From contig CAKRYR010000011.1 of NCBI GenBank assembly GCA_934432595.1, positions 1 to 64,000 on the forward strand: a stretch of DNA of 64,000 bases, in the 5' to 3' direction. A model generated the notes under the pieces. That model made no database searches, was not told where the DNA came from, and saw nothing but the letters and a program-made list of their open reading frames with translations. Positions 7,517 to 14,532 of the stretch are shown here, in pieces. Source of the stretch: an uncultured Lachnospiraceae bacterium. GTDB taxonomy: Bacteria > Bacillota > Clostridia > Lachnospirales > Lachnospiraceae. The position numbers and the translations under genes were made by a program. Numbering within the stretch: the first letter of the stretch is position 1; every line of letters starts with the position of its first letter.

Positions 7517-8488
7517 TTATACTTCTTCAAATTTACCTTTTTTTAATGTATAATACGTATCTTCTTTAATTATTTCTCCATCTACTTGTTCAGTTTTTAC
7601 ACATATAGGAATATATATATTTTCTTCATTATCATATTTCCATTCAGCTAAAGTAATCCAACTTCCTTTTTTGGCTCTTGCTTTTGATTTATAACCCGCA
7701 CACATAACTACTGAATAGTTACCTGAACTATTTATCTGTGCAGAGTACCCACTTGAACCTATCTGTGCATAGTCCCCACTTGAACCTATCTTTGCATAGT
7801 CCCCACTTGAACCTATCTGTGCAGAGTTGCCACTTGAACCTATCTGTGCATAGTCCCCACTTGAACCTATCTGTGCAGAGTACCCACTTGAACCTATCTG
7901 TGCAGAGTACCCACTTGAACCTATCTTTGCAGAGTACCCACTTGAACCTATCTTTGCATAGTCCCCACTTGAACCTATCTGTGCAGAGTTGCCACTTGAA
8001 CCTATCTGTGCATAGTCCCCACTTGAACCTATCTGTGCAGAGTACCCACTTGAACCTATCTGTGCAGAGTACCCACTTGAACCTATCTTTGCAGAGTACC
8101 CACTTGAACCTATCTTTGCAGAGTTGCCACTATCATCTAATTCGCAATCAGCTAAATCTTTTGTTTGATTTTGGATAAATTCAACTCCATTATTTATAAA
8201 ATCTTTTAATTTCAATTCTTCAATAACTTTAATATTTGATACACAAACCTTATTTTCATTCCTATCAATTTTGCCCGAACCTTCTACTTTTGCAAATCTT
8301 GAAAATTCTCCATCATCATCTATTAAAGGGTAATAGTCTAGTACATCAAATGGATTATTACAAAAATGGAAGCCACTAGCACAACACCTAATATCTCCTT
8401 TTTCTTTATATTCCCCACCAATCTCATATTGAAAATCTCTACATTTTAAATCTTTATCAAATGCTTTATAGCCTTTGATTTTACTCAT
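7517..8488 (-). CDS. DUF7666-type phage protein with 15 nonapeptide repeats
   Basis: A 323-residue protein. Residues 1-110 (KGYKAFDKDLKCRDFQYEIG, then CCASGFHFCNNPFDVLDYYP) match my recollection of the DUF7666 domain of phage proteins. Residues about 118-255 are 15 copies of a nine-residue unit of the form x-x-A-Q/K-I-G-S-S-G, suited to a beta-solenoid. A 60-residue C-terminal cap follows. At DNA level the unit is 27 bp and a six-unit block is duplicated. AAAGGAGAG precedes ATG 8488. The function is unknown; its place between recT and the methyltransferase is ordinary for this family. Confidence 0.8.
   Translation of the reverse strand: MSKIKGYKAFDKDLKCRDFQYEIGGEYKEKGDIRCCASGFHFCNNPFDVLDYYPLIDDDGEFSRFAKVEGSGKIDRNENKVCVSNIKVIEELKLKDFINNGVEFIQNQTKDLADCELDDSGNSAKIGSSGYSAKIGSSGYSAQIGSSGYSAQIGSSGDYAQIGSSGNSAQIGSSGDYAKIGSSGYSAKIGSSGYSAQIGSSGYSAQIGSSGDYAQIGSSGNSAQIGSSGDYAKIGSSGDYAQIGSSGYSAQINSSGNYSVVMCAGYKSKARAKKGSWITLAEWKYDNEENIYIPICVKTEQVDGEIIKEDTYYTLKKGKFEEV
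7738..8130. repeat. 27-bp tandem repeat array
   Basis: Fifteen near-identical 27-bp units encode the nonapeptide repeats. Within the array a 162-bp block of six units occurs twice in the same internal order, so the array grew by at least one block duplication. Confidence 0.9.
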
Positions 8489-8502
8489 ATATTATCTCTC
8501 CT

Positions 8503-9315
8503 TTAGTTTAAATTCATATCAAAAATGCTCATTTGATTATCTTTAGGTAAAACAAGCATTTCTTCTTTTGCTCGTTTATAAAAATCTTTGCAAATCTCAA
8601 AACCATAGAAATTTCTATTAGTTTCAAGGCAAGCTCTTCCAGAACTCCCACTTCCTGCACAAGGGTCGATTACTACATCCCCTTCATCTGTAAATATCTC
8701 AATAAGTCTTTTAAGAACATTTACTGGCTTCTGTGCAGGGTGTATCTTTGGATAATCTTTAGAATTATCTCTTTTCCACTCAAACCAATTAAAAACCATA
8801 TGTCCTTTACCATCTGCACCAATATTCCTAAACTTAGGTAATTTATCACGATATAACACTAAAGCATATTCTGTAGCACCAACTATTCGCATATTAGCTT
8901 TTAATACTTGTGCTGAATAATTCTTACAGAATACAAGTGGAATATTATGTTTAAATCCATGTTTTTCAGCATATTTAATAACTAATGGTATTTGCTCAAA
9001 TGCACAAAATACAATCATACAAGGACTATTTGAACTTCTGCCCCTTTGTTGCTTACTAGTATCTTCTTTCTTTAGTAATCTATTGCAAAAATGAAAATAC
9101 TCAGCAATGTTAAAATTAAAATCAGTATTAAATGCTGCTTTTCCTGCTAATTTACTTTCTCCATTTTTGTTATCTCCCCCTATGTACCAAGATGGATTAC
9201 TTCCATAAAAATTATTTCCAACATTATAAGGAATATCAGCTATAACTAATTGTGCCTTTTGTATGCCATATCTCTTAAAATTCTGAAAATTGTCATTATA
9301 TAATTCACACTTCAT
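8503..9315 (-). CDS. Phage DNA adenine methyltransferase (beta class)
   Basis: A 270-residue protein. The catalytic motif IV near residue 27 reads ADIPYNVG (DIPY instead of the classical DPPY), and the SAM-binding motif I lies near the C-terminus (VVIDPCAGSGSSGRACLETN). Motif IV before motif I is the beta-class order. HPAQKPVNVLKRLI is also typical. It may protect phage DNA from host restriction or mark the origin. The target cannot be read from sequence. AAAGGAGAACGG precedes ATG 9315. Confidence 0.88.
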   Translation of the reverse strand: MKCELYNDNFQNFKRYGIQKAQLVIADIPYNVGNNFYGSNPSWYIGGDNKNGESKLAGKAAFNTDFNFNIAEYFHFCNRLLKKEDTSKQQRGRSSNSPCMIVFCAFEQIPLVIKYAEKHGFKHNIPLVFCKNYSAQVLKANMRIVGATEYALVLYRDKLPKFRNIGADGKGHMVFNWFEWKRDNSKDYPKIHPAQKPVNVLKRLIEIFTDEGDVVIDPCAGSGSSGRACLETNRNFYGFEICKDFYKRAKEEMLVLPKDNQMSIFDMNLN

Positions 9316-9329
9316 CTTCCGTTCTCCTT

Positions 9330-9533
9330 TTATATAGTTTCCATAATTCCTAATCTTTCAGCCAAATCTTCCCCATTCATATCAAATAGGCAATCATCAC
9401 ATATATACTCATCACCTACAACTGCGTATCTGCCAGCTAAAATCTCATCTTTACATACTGCACAAGTATATATTTCTTCTTCTGCATTTGGGCAATGTGG
9501 GTTACATGGTTCTTGTCTGCATAATCTACACAT
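9330..9533 (-). CDS. Small two-zinc-knuckle protein
   Basis: A 67-residue protein beginning MCRLCRQEPCNPHCPNAEEE. It has one Cys4-like cluster in CRLCRQEPCNPHC and a second in CAVCKDEI...CDDC, so it may hold two zinc ions. ATG 9533 has GGAGAA 8 bases upstream; the longer frame to 9554 has no ribosome site. It overlaps the preceding short gene by 8 bp. A similar protein is common in Firmicute prophages; its role is unknown. Confidence 0.7.
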   Translation of the reverse strand: MCRLCRQEPCNPHCPNAEEEIYTCAVCKDEILAGRYAVVGDEYICDDCLFDMNGEDLAERLGIMETI

Positions 9534-9699
9534 CTTTCTTCTCCAACTTTGCATTTTTTTTGATGCCTAATATCGTTCTAACAACATCATCATTTATGAC
9601 ATCATTACAATTCTCAACATACTCACTTAATATTTGGTATCTAGTACCATCTTCAATTAAATTAATTAAAAAATTCAAAGGAACTTCTACCTTTCCCAT
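9526..9699 (-). CDS. Short hypothetical phage protein (57 aa)
   Basis: A 57-residue reading frame beginning MGKVEVPLNFLINLIEDGTR. GAGAGGT lies 8 bases before ATG 9699. It overlaps the gene before it by 38 bp and the gene after it by 8 bp, as is normal in this compact operon. The sequence is protein-like and continues helical to a lysine-rich end. No family recognised. Confidence 0.6.
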   Translation of the reverse strand: MGKVEVPLNFLINLIEDGTRYQILSEYVENCNDVINDDVVRTILGIKKNAKLEKKDV

Positions 9700-9856
9700 T
9701 CTTCTTTACCTCTCTTTCTCTTGATTCTTTGTCAACTTTATCAAGCCACTTTCTAAACTCTTTCTGCTCTTTTCTATTAGCAAAGTAAGCTAATATTGCT
9801 ACAATCCCTACTCCTGCAAATAAAGCAAGAATAATTGAAATAATAAACTGTGCCAT
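9662..9856 (-). CDS. Small single-pass membrane protein
   Basis: A 64-residue protein with one membrane segment (FIISIILALFAGVGIVAILA) followed by a basic, charged cytoplasmic tail. AAAGGGGGAATG lies before ATG 9856, and the start overlaps the stop of the AbrB-like gene (TAATG). Function unknown. Confidence 0.65.
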   Translation of the reverse strand: MAQFIISIILALFAGVGIVAILAYFANRKEQKEFRKWLDKVDKESREREVKKNGKGRSSFEFFN

Positions 9857-10011
9857 TACTCATTCCCCCTTTCTGTTTTTCTAATAATTAGCCTATCTTC
9901 CTCACATATAATCTCTACTTTTTCAAGGTTATCAATCCCTAAATAATCTCTGTAATCCTTTGGCAGTGATATTCTACCTTCTTTATCAACTCTTCTAATA
10001 TTACCTATCAT
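9856..10011 (-). CDS. AbrB/SpoVT-like small DNA-binding protein
   Basis: A 51-residue protein: MIGNIRRVDKEGRISLPKDY, then LGIDNLEKVEIICEEDRLII. This is the swapped-hairpin AbrB fold (RRVDxxGRIxLPKxxR...LGI) that binds DNA as a dimer, also found in antitoxins such as MazE. No toxin gene is adjacent, so a transcriptional regulator is more likely than an antitoxin. AGGTG lies upstream of ATG 10011. Confidence 0.8.
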   Translation of the reverse strand: MIGNIRRVDKEGRISLPKDYRDYLGIDNLEKVEIICEEDRLIIRKTERGNE

Positions 10012-10019
10012 TTGAACAC

Positions 10020-10979
10020 CTAACCTTTCTTTACATAATGTTTATATATAAAATCCAATAGTTTCTTTTCTCCTAGTTCTTCCATGCAGTAATCATATAG
10101 TTTAGGATTGAACTTTTTTAATCGTTTGAATTTTGCAAAATTATCTAAATGGCATCCGATAGGACAAAACATACATCCAGTTCTACTTTCACCTGTAGTA
10201 GTTAATTTACAATCTTTACATAAACTTCTCTGGCCTTGTTCAACTATTTTCCCATAAGGTTCTGCAATTGATATATCATTAACAAATAAATATTTAAGTA
10301 TATCTTGTTTAATCCAGAACCCTATAGGCTTACTCATTGGTCTATTACTATTAAAACTATTACATCCAGTTCTCAAATAAGCTTCTTTTCTTCTAGCACT
10401 TTCTTCTGCCATTAAACCTACAATTGGTTTTCTATCTGTTTCTTTTTCATACTTCTTAACTGGCTTTTCTTTCATTTCAATACAACATTTATGAGAAATC
10501 TTTATATCACTCTCTGCAAGTGGTAACCATTTCTTATACTGTTGTCTAAATTCACTCTTTTGTCCTTTACTGTCTAATCCATTTAGCTTATTTTCTGCCC
10601 ATTTTAATCCTCTTCTATATGCCTCAATACACTCTGCAACATCTTTACTAGGAAAACACCAACCACTCTCATTAATTATCTGTTTCATACTTTTCTGTGG
10701 TTTTATAACATCTACGTTTTCATATTGCTTAACAAATTGTCTTATCTGTGGATATTCAAGCCAGGTATCAAGAAATACTGCTTTTATATCACTATTAACT
10801 TGCCTTGCTATATGTAATAGAACTGTACTATCAATACCACCACTAAAGCTTATATATACTCCATTAATCCCAAATTCATTTATAAACTCTTCAATTCTTC
10901 TTTTTGTCATTTCTACCTTTACTTCTAAAGGCAATGATTGTCTAGTTACTAATTCTTCACTAGTTAGAAAATGTTTCAT
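10020..10979 (-). CDS. PAPS reductase-like PP-loop ATPase of phage
   Basis: A 319-residue protein. Residues about 40-55 carry the PP-loop ISFSGGIDSTVLLHIA that binds ATP. Downstream lies LDTWLEYPQIRQFV, as in the PAPS reductase/DndC superfamily. The C-terminal third has CKDCKLTTTGESRTGCMFC, a likely four-cysteine Fe-S or zinc site. In phages the substrate is unknown; sulfur transfer or nucleoside modification is possible. No convincing ribosome site precedes ATG 10979; instead a hairpin lies there. Confidence 0.8.
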   Translation of the reverse strand: MKHFLTSEELVTRQSLPLEVKVEMTKRRIEEFINEFGINGVYISFSGGIDSTVLLHIARQVNSDIKAVFLDTWLEYPQIRQFVKQYENVDVIKPQKSMKQIINESGWCFPSKDVAECIEAYRRGLKWAENKLNGLDSKGQKSEFRQQYKKWLPLAESDIKISHKCCIEMKEKPVKKYEKETDRKPIVGLMAEESARRKEAYLRTGCNSFNSNRPMSKPIGFWIKQDILKYLFVNDISIAEPYGKIVEQGQRSLCKDCKLTTTGESRTGCMFCPIGCHLDNFAKFKRLKKFNPKLYDYCMEELGEKKLLDFIYKHYVKKG

Positions 10980-10983
10980 AACA

Positions 10984-11010
10984 CCACACTACGAAATCTC
11001 TGTAGTATGG
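10984..11010 (-). promoter_or_regulatory. Hairpin at the start of the PAPS reductase-like gene
   Basis: On the minus strand CCATACTAC, a 9-base loop and GTAGTGTGG can pair over 9 bp with one G-U. It ends 4 bases before ATG 10979, where a ribosome site should be, so it may control translation. However, a 33-codon open frame without a start also covers this DNA, so the pairing may be chance. Confidence 0.3.
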
Positions 11011-11166
11011 ATAATTTTTTAGTTTGCTCTCATACGACTTTAATAGTTTCCAATTAAAATCTTATAGCCACGATTACTAAACTTTACGGTACAAAATCAC
11101 AATTCACTATGCACCAACCTAGGTCTACCTAGGATTCGTTATTCCTTTCTAAATAATTCATATAAA

Positions 11167-11487
11167 TCACTTCCTATAAACTCTCACAAGTAACTCACAA
11201 GTAATTGGAATCTGCTTGTTGATTTTCTTCAAAGCCTTATTTAATGGCTTGCAAATCTTATCCCAATTCTTTAAATCTTCAAACGAAAGACTATTAATCT
11301 TATCATCAATATTTGGTTCAAATTTCTCAATTTTATATCTACCCTTAGCAACTTTATTTTCATTAACGCAATAAGTTAAGTATCTGCGACAAATATTAAG
11401 TTTCTCGCATACTTCATCTGATGCAATATTGGATATTACGTCTTTAGTTTCTAAATCTATAACATTGAACTTAACTATTTTTGGCAT
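11167..11487 (-). CDS. Hypothetical prophage protein
   Basis: A 106-residue protein opening MPKIVKFNVIDLETKDVISN, with ASDEVCEKLNICRRYLTYCV, a helix-turn-helix-like stretch at about residues 22-42. It is similar in layout to the protein at 3620-3916. The second half is helical and basic. It lies just after the lytic transglycosylase gene. Function unknown. Confidence 0.6.
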   Translation of the reverse strand: MPKIVKFNVIDLETKDVISNIASDEVCEKLNICRRYLTYCVNENKVAKGRYKIEKFEPNIDDKINSLSFEDLKNWDKICKPLNKALKKINKQIPITCELLVRVYRK

Positions 11488-11489
11488 AA

Positions 11490-12248
11490 CTAATCATTCC
11501 TCTCTTTCTTGAAATCTTCTGCATAATTCATTACTCTTCTTGAATAAGGACTATTAACTAATCCTGCTCTTACTCTTTTCTTGCAATAAGCATGTCCACC
11601 ATTGTAAGCCATTAAAGCCTTGTGCCAATTGCCATCGTAGATTTTGTATAACTCTGCTAAATAATCAATTCCAACTGCTACATTGTCATACGGATCCAGA
11701 AGGTTTGTAGCACCGACTTTTTTCATTCTTGCCTTGTGCCATTGCTTTTGAACTTGCATCAAACCATAAGCCTTGCCATTATCTCCCATTATTTGGGTTT
11801 GGAAATGGCTCTCGGTCCTAATACACCCCATAACAACGTTAGTGCTTATGCCATACGACTTACACTTTTTATCAATATAAGTTTGAAACCTTGCACTTAA
11901 AGGAATATTGGTATATAATTTAGTTGTTGTTTTATTTTGTTGTTTGCTAGTGGGTTTCTTTGTAGGCTCACTAGCATTATTTTTTTTACTAACTACAGGT
12001 TTCTTTGTAGGTTCTACTGTAGGTGTTATTGTTGGTTCTTCTGTCATATCAATAACCCTAGTTAACTTTCTGAATCCATCTTCTGTTTCTATGCATCTAA
12101 CAGAATCATCTTGAATAACTACAGGTGCTTGCGTTTGAACTGAGTTTGCTAACACATTCTTGCATTCTTTATCCTTTTGGTTTACAGTTACGCAAGCTAA
12201 TCCGTATGCCCACAGCACTCCACTTGTTAAAAGTTTTTTCTTATTCAT
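11490..12248 (-). CDS. Secreted lytic transglycosylase (SLT domain)
   Basis: A 252-residue protein. A signal sequence (MNKKKLLTSGVLWAYGLACV) is followed by a Pro/Thr/Lys-rich linker with repeated 'PTKKP' and then an SLT lysozyme-like domain at about residues 120-250. Catalytic Glu lies in CIRTESHFQ, followed by GLMQVQ and the AYNGG motif. It cleaves peptidoglycan. A CAAAGGAGG site fixes ATG 12248. Its position among early/regulatory genes, not next to lysis genes, is unusual and recalls conjugation or DNA-entry transglycosylases. Confidence 0.85.
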   Translation of the reverse strand: MNKKKLLTSGVLWAYGLACVTVNQKDKECKNVLANSVQTQAPVVIQDDSVRCIETEDGFRKLTRVIDMTEEPTITPTVEPTKKPVVSKKNNASEPTKKPTSKQQNKTTTKLYTNIPLSARFQTYIDKKCKSYGISTNVVMGCIRTESHFQTQIMGDNGKAYGLMQVQKQWHKARMKKVGATNLLDPYDNVAVGIDYLAELYKIYDGNWHKALMAYNGGHAYCKKRVRAGLVNSPYSRRVMNYAEDFKKERND

Positions 12249-12249
12249 C

Positions 12250-12342
12250 CTAATCCTCCTTTGAAATATCATTAAATTTCTTAAAAGCTATCAAACCTAT
12301 TGCAGTAACTATTGCTCCTAATGCATATCCTTGTCCGAACAT
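12250..12342 (-). CDS. 30-residue membrane peptide
   Basis: A very short frame: MFGQGYALGAIVTAIGLIAF then KKFNDISKED. GGAAAGGAG lies 9 bases before ATG 12342. Its last codons (AAG GAG GAT TAG) contain the ribosome site of the transglycosylase gene, so the two are translationally coupled. One hydrophobic helix with a charged tail suggests a small membrane protein, perhaps assisting export or pore formation. Confidence 0.6.
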   Translation of the reverse strand: MFGQGYALGAIVTAIGLIAFKKFNDISKED

Positions 12343-12543
12343 CTAATTCACTCCTTTCCTTATTAGTTCTAAATCTGAAGGTTTCCAGGCAAACGGATTA
12401 TTCATAAGTAACAGCCCATATCCGACTTCAAATTGAACTTCAAATTCCTTACCCCTATATTCAAGTTGTTCTTCTACAACTCCCATACCATACTCTAAAT
12501 CTTCTCTAACTCTTACTAAATCTCCTTTTTGAATGTGCATCAT
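12343..12543 (-). CDS. Hypothetical small beta-barrel phage protein
   Basis: A 66-residue protein: HIQKGDLVRVREDLEYGMGV, then GKEFEVQFEVGYGLLLMNNP. The 'KGDLVRVRxDL' start is common in small SH3-like phage proteins. AAAGGAG lies 8 bases upstream of ATG 12543, and the stop abuts the start of the 30-residue peptide. Function unknown. Confidence 0.65.
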   Translation of the reverse strand: MMHIQKGDLVRVREDLEYGMGVVEEQLEYRGKEFEVQFEVGYGLLLMNNPFAWKPSDLELIRKGVN

Positions 12544-12560
12544 ATTAACACTCCTTTTGA

Positions 12561-12773
12561 TTATTGGTAATTGTTAACTACTTTCATTTCCTCATTGATT
12601 AACTTATTTAAGTAATTCTCATACTTATCTAAATCAATATAGATATTCTTTTTTGGAGTACTCTTATTTAATATTGCTCCAGCCATCTTTGCCTCTGCTA
12701 ACACTGTCATAACTGGTTTCTTCATCATATTTGCTAGTACATTTAAAGTTGCTTCTCTTCTTTCTTTTTCCAT
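12561..12773 (-). CDS. Hypothetical small prophage protein
   Basis: A 70-residue, soluble, mostly helical protein beginning MEKERREATLNVLANMMKKP. Residues about 15-45 could form a winged-helix-like piece (VMTVLAEAKMAGAILNKSTP). AAAGGAGAAATG places the start at 12773. It overlaps no gene but follows the 56-residue gene by three bases. No family recognised. Confidence 0.6.
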   Translation of the reverse strand: MEKERREATLNVLANMMKKPVMTVLAEAKMAGAILNKSTPKKNIYIDLDKYENYLNKLINEEMKVVNNYQ

Positions 12774-12776
12774 AAA

Positions 12777-12947
12777 TCATTTCTCCTTTACTTGTATATT
12801 TTTTGCCCCTATTGACTTCAAATACTGAACATTTAACTTAATTCTCATTTCTTCTTGTTCTTTTTCACTTAAACTATCCCAATCCATATAATCTCTTTCA
12901 TCATCTATACTCTCTACTTTTGCTATAAATACTCTAGTCTTTAACAT
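12777..12947 (-). CDS. Short hypothetical prophage protein (56 aa)
   Basis: A 56-residue frame beginning MLKTRVFIAKVESIDDERDY and continuing WDSLSEKEQEEMRIKLNVQY. TAGGTGG lies before ATG 12947. The charged, protein-like sequence, the good ribosome site and the fit into the operon support it. The 'SEKEQEEMR' segment is common in small phage proteins. Function unknown. Confidence 0.6.
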   Translation of the reverse strand: MLKTRVFIAKVESIDDERDYMDWDSLSEKEQEEMRIKLNVQYLKSIGAKNIQVKEK

Positions 12948-13000
12948 ACTTACCACCTAAAATCCTTTATACACTGTATGTTATTGTTGCTTGTCTGTAT

Positions 13001-13029
13001 TTCTAAAGTAGATATAACCGACTTTAGAA
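13001..13029. promoter_or_regulatory. Perfect 9-bp inverted repeat, candidate operator
   Basis: TTCTAAAGT (13001-13009) and ACTTTAGAA (13021-13029) are perfect inverted repeats with centres 20 bp apart, two helical turns. They lie in the 154-bp gap upstream of the 12947 gene, so a dimeric regulator could bind here. A second small dyad, ATGCAC/GTGCAT, lies at 13071-13089. Confidence 0.45.
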
Positions 13030-13101
13030 TGCTATGTTTAAGGGTGTCGCGTTTTGCTACCCCCATCCCAATGCACCAAATCAGTGCATCAGATTACATT
13101 T

Positions 13102-13806
13102 CTAATCTGCAAATAACTCCATTTGTGAGTTACAGTTTTTAATAAGTATCTTTGTATTGTTGCAAGGTTGCCAGTTCTCTATGTAATTCTTAGCATCTTC
13201 AAATTTAAGTCTTGGTGTATTAACTCTTGCATTAACTTTGAAATAGTTCTTGTAATCTCTGTTGCACTCTGCGAATACTTTCTTTCCTATTTCCTTGTAA
13301 GCATTGCTATCTTTACCACCTAACACTTCAATAACTGTTCTACTAACTAAGTTGTTTAATACTTGTTGTTGCTCATAATCAATATTCATTGTGTTCTCTA
13401 ACTTCTCAACTCTACCTTCAAAAGCAGTTATTCTTTTGTCCTGCATTATGATTGCTTTTAATTCATCTGATACTCCATCAAGTAAATTCTCTTGAATAGC
13501 AGTTTTCATTTCTGCAAATCTCTTTACATATTTAGCAGTAAAAATTACACCCTTTTCTCCAGTAAACTTATTTGCTAGGAAATCACATCCCATTTTTGTT
13601 ACTTTGTAGCATTTTCTTGGTTCTCCTTTTGTGTCTACATAACTGCTTTCTTGGAAATAATCAACCAAAGCCAAATGGCTTTCGTTAAGAATTTGAATAT
13701 AACCCTTTCTATCTTTTCTACCCTCTAACTTTCTTAAAATGTCACAATGTTGTACTCCCATCATTTCTGCGATTTCTAAAGTTGTAATTGTTTGTTCTAA
13801 CATCAT
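13102..13806 (-). CDS. Rha-type phage regulator with ORF6C domain
   Basis: A 234-residue protein. Residues 1-90 match the Rha regulatory domain (TTLEIAEMMGVQHCDILRKL, then SSYVDTKGEPRKCYKVTKMG and FTAKYVKRFAEMK). A helical middle follows. The C-terminus is an ORF6C-type domain (SNAYKEIGKKVFAECNRDYK, then PRLKFEDAKNYIENWQ). These proteins act as phage regulators or antirepressors. ATG 13806 has AAGGATG 10 bases before it; the longer open frame to 13920 lacks a ribosome site. Confidence 0.85.
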   Translation of the reverse strand: MMLEQTITTLEIAEMMGVQHCDILRKLEGRKDRKGYIQILNESHLALVDYFQESSYVDTKGEPRKCYKVTKMGCDFLANKFTGEKGVIFTAKYVKRFAEMKTAIQENLLDGVSDELKAIIMQDKRITAFEGRVEKLENTMNIDYEQQQVLNNLVSRTVIEVLGGKDSNAYKEIGKKVFAECNRDYKNYFKVNARVNTPRLKFEDAKNYIENWQPCNNTKILIKNCNSQMELFAD

Positions 13807-13840
13807 AGTTAATTCATCCTTTCTTTTAATTTGATTTCTG

Positions 13841-13849
13841 TGATATAAT
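13841..13849 (+). promoter_or_regulatory. Extended -10 promoter for the 13882 gene
   Basis: TGATATAAT is a perfect extended -10 box with no good -35. It lies 33 bp before the ATG of the only rightward gene in this block and reads away from the rha gene. Confidence 0.55.
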
Positions 13850-13881
13850 CTCCATATCTTTGTAAGATTGGAGGTGTAGTA

Positions 13882-14085
13882 ATGAAAAATTTTGATGATT
13901 TTAGAGAATACGTACATCAAAACAGTTCAACAATTCATTCTTCTATACATCAAAAAGTTATTGAAGCTGAATCTAAACATAACTTTAAAGATGTTGGAGA
14001 AGAACACGAATTCAACCGTCGTGCTTGGGTTGAAATTGGTGTATTAGAAATGCTCGAACATTACCATAATTGGCTAAATTCATAA
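13882..14085 (+). CDS. Small hypothetical protein, divergent from rha
   Basis: A 67-residue protein beginning MKNFDDFREYVHQNSSTIHS, rich in His and charged residues, with no membrane segment. TTGGAGGTG sits upstream of ATG 13882, and an extended -10 promoter lies just before. It runs against the surrounding leftward genes and converges with the 14080-14232 gene with a 6-bp overlap. Its orientation with the repressor strand suggests lysogenic expression. Function unknown. Confidence 0.75.
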   Translation: MKNFDDFREYVHQNSSTIHSSIHQKVIEAESKHNFKDVGEEHEFNRRAWVEIGVLEMLEHYHNWLNS

Positions 14086-14232
14086 AACAGATGGTAATGT
14101 TTTTGTTTTCGCTTCTCTGTAAGATTTTTCCTTGCTTGCGATTTGTTCTAAATTCTTGTTCATTTCTGCAAGTAAGGAATTTTGCTCTCTAATGAGTTCT
14201 AATAATTCTCTTGTTCTTCTTGTATCTTCCAT
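14080..14232 (-). CDS. 50-residue coiled-coil phage peptide
   Basis: A 50-residue frame beginning MEDTRRTRELLELIREQNSL and continuing LAEMNKNLEQIASKEKSYRE. The pattern of hydrophobic residues fits a short coiled coil. AAGGAGAG lies 7 bases upstream of ATG 14232. It follows the Cro-like gene and its end overlaps the end of the convergent 13882 gene by 6 bp. Function unknown. Confidence 0.6.
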   Translation of the reverse strand: MEDTRRTRELLELIREQNSLLAEMNKNLEQIASKEKSYREAKTKTLPSVL

Positions 14233-14251
14233 ATTGCTCTCCTTTCTAAAA

Positions 14252-14267
14252 GTCAAATATTTTGGAC
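14252..14267. promoter_or_regulatory. Second repressor-site-like sequence
   Basis: GTCAAATATTTTGGAC differs at two of 16 positions from the palindromic operator at 14510-14525. It spans the stop codon of the Cro-like gene, so a repressor bound here could block elongation. This is inferred from sequence only. Confidence 0.4.
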
Positions 14268-14477
14268 TTCGTAGTCAAAAAAATATTTTGGTATATCTTC
14301 AATATTCAATCCTAACAGTTGAATAACATTAAGTATTTCATCTTGTTTCCATCTTAATTTATTAGATAACTTATAGGATAGAGTGCGTTCTGAACAATGT
14401 AATTGCTTACATAGTTCTTGTTGTGTACCAAAAACTTCTTTTATCTTACCACGCAACTTGTTGTAGTTGTATTTCAT
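14253..14477 (-). CDS. Cro-like helix-turn-helix protein (DUF739 type)
   Basis: A 74-residue protein: NYNKLRGKIKEVFGTQQELC, then KQLHCSERTLSYKLSNKLRW. This is a helix-turn-helix as in Cro/DUF739 proteins of Firmicute phages, and it ends LGLNIEDIPKYFF, typical of that family. It is the first gene leftward of the divergent repressor and should favour the lytic state. Its own consensus promoter carries a palindromic operator at the start of transcription. Confidence 0.85.
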   Translation of the reverse strand: MKYNYNKLRGKIKEVFGTQQELCKQLHCSERTLSYKLSNKLRWKQDEILNVIQLLGLNIEDIPKYFFDYEVQNI

Positions 14478-14509
14478 TATGACACCACCTTTCTGATGTA
14501 TTTTTCAAT

Positions 14510-14525
14510 GTCCAATGTTTTGGAC
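14510..14525. promoter_or_regulatory. Palindromic repressor operator
   Basis: GTCCAA-TGTT-TTGGAC is a perfect 6+6 palindrome lying just downstream of the leftward -10 box, over the likely transcription start of the Cro-like gene. It is the natural site for the CI-like or Cro-like protein. Confidence 0.65.
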
Positions 14526-14532
14526 TAACTAT

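Noticed and set aside
7738..8178. A plus-strand open frame of 146 codons over the nonapeptide repeats
   Set aside because: It is the mirror of a repetitive coding region; the minus-strand gene has a good ribosome site and a conserved N-terminal domain.
9856..10011. MazE-type antitoxin of a toxin-antitoxin pair
   Set aside because: The AbrB-like fold is present, but the adjacent genes are a membrane peptide and the PAPS reductase-like gene, not a MazF- or VapC-like toxin.
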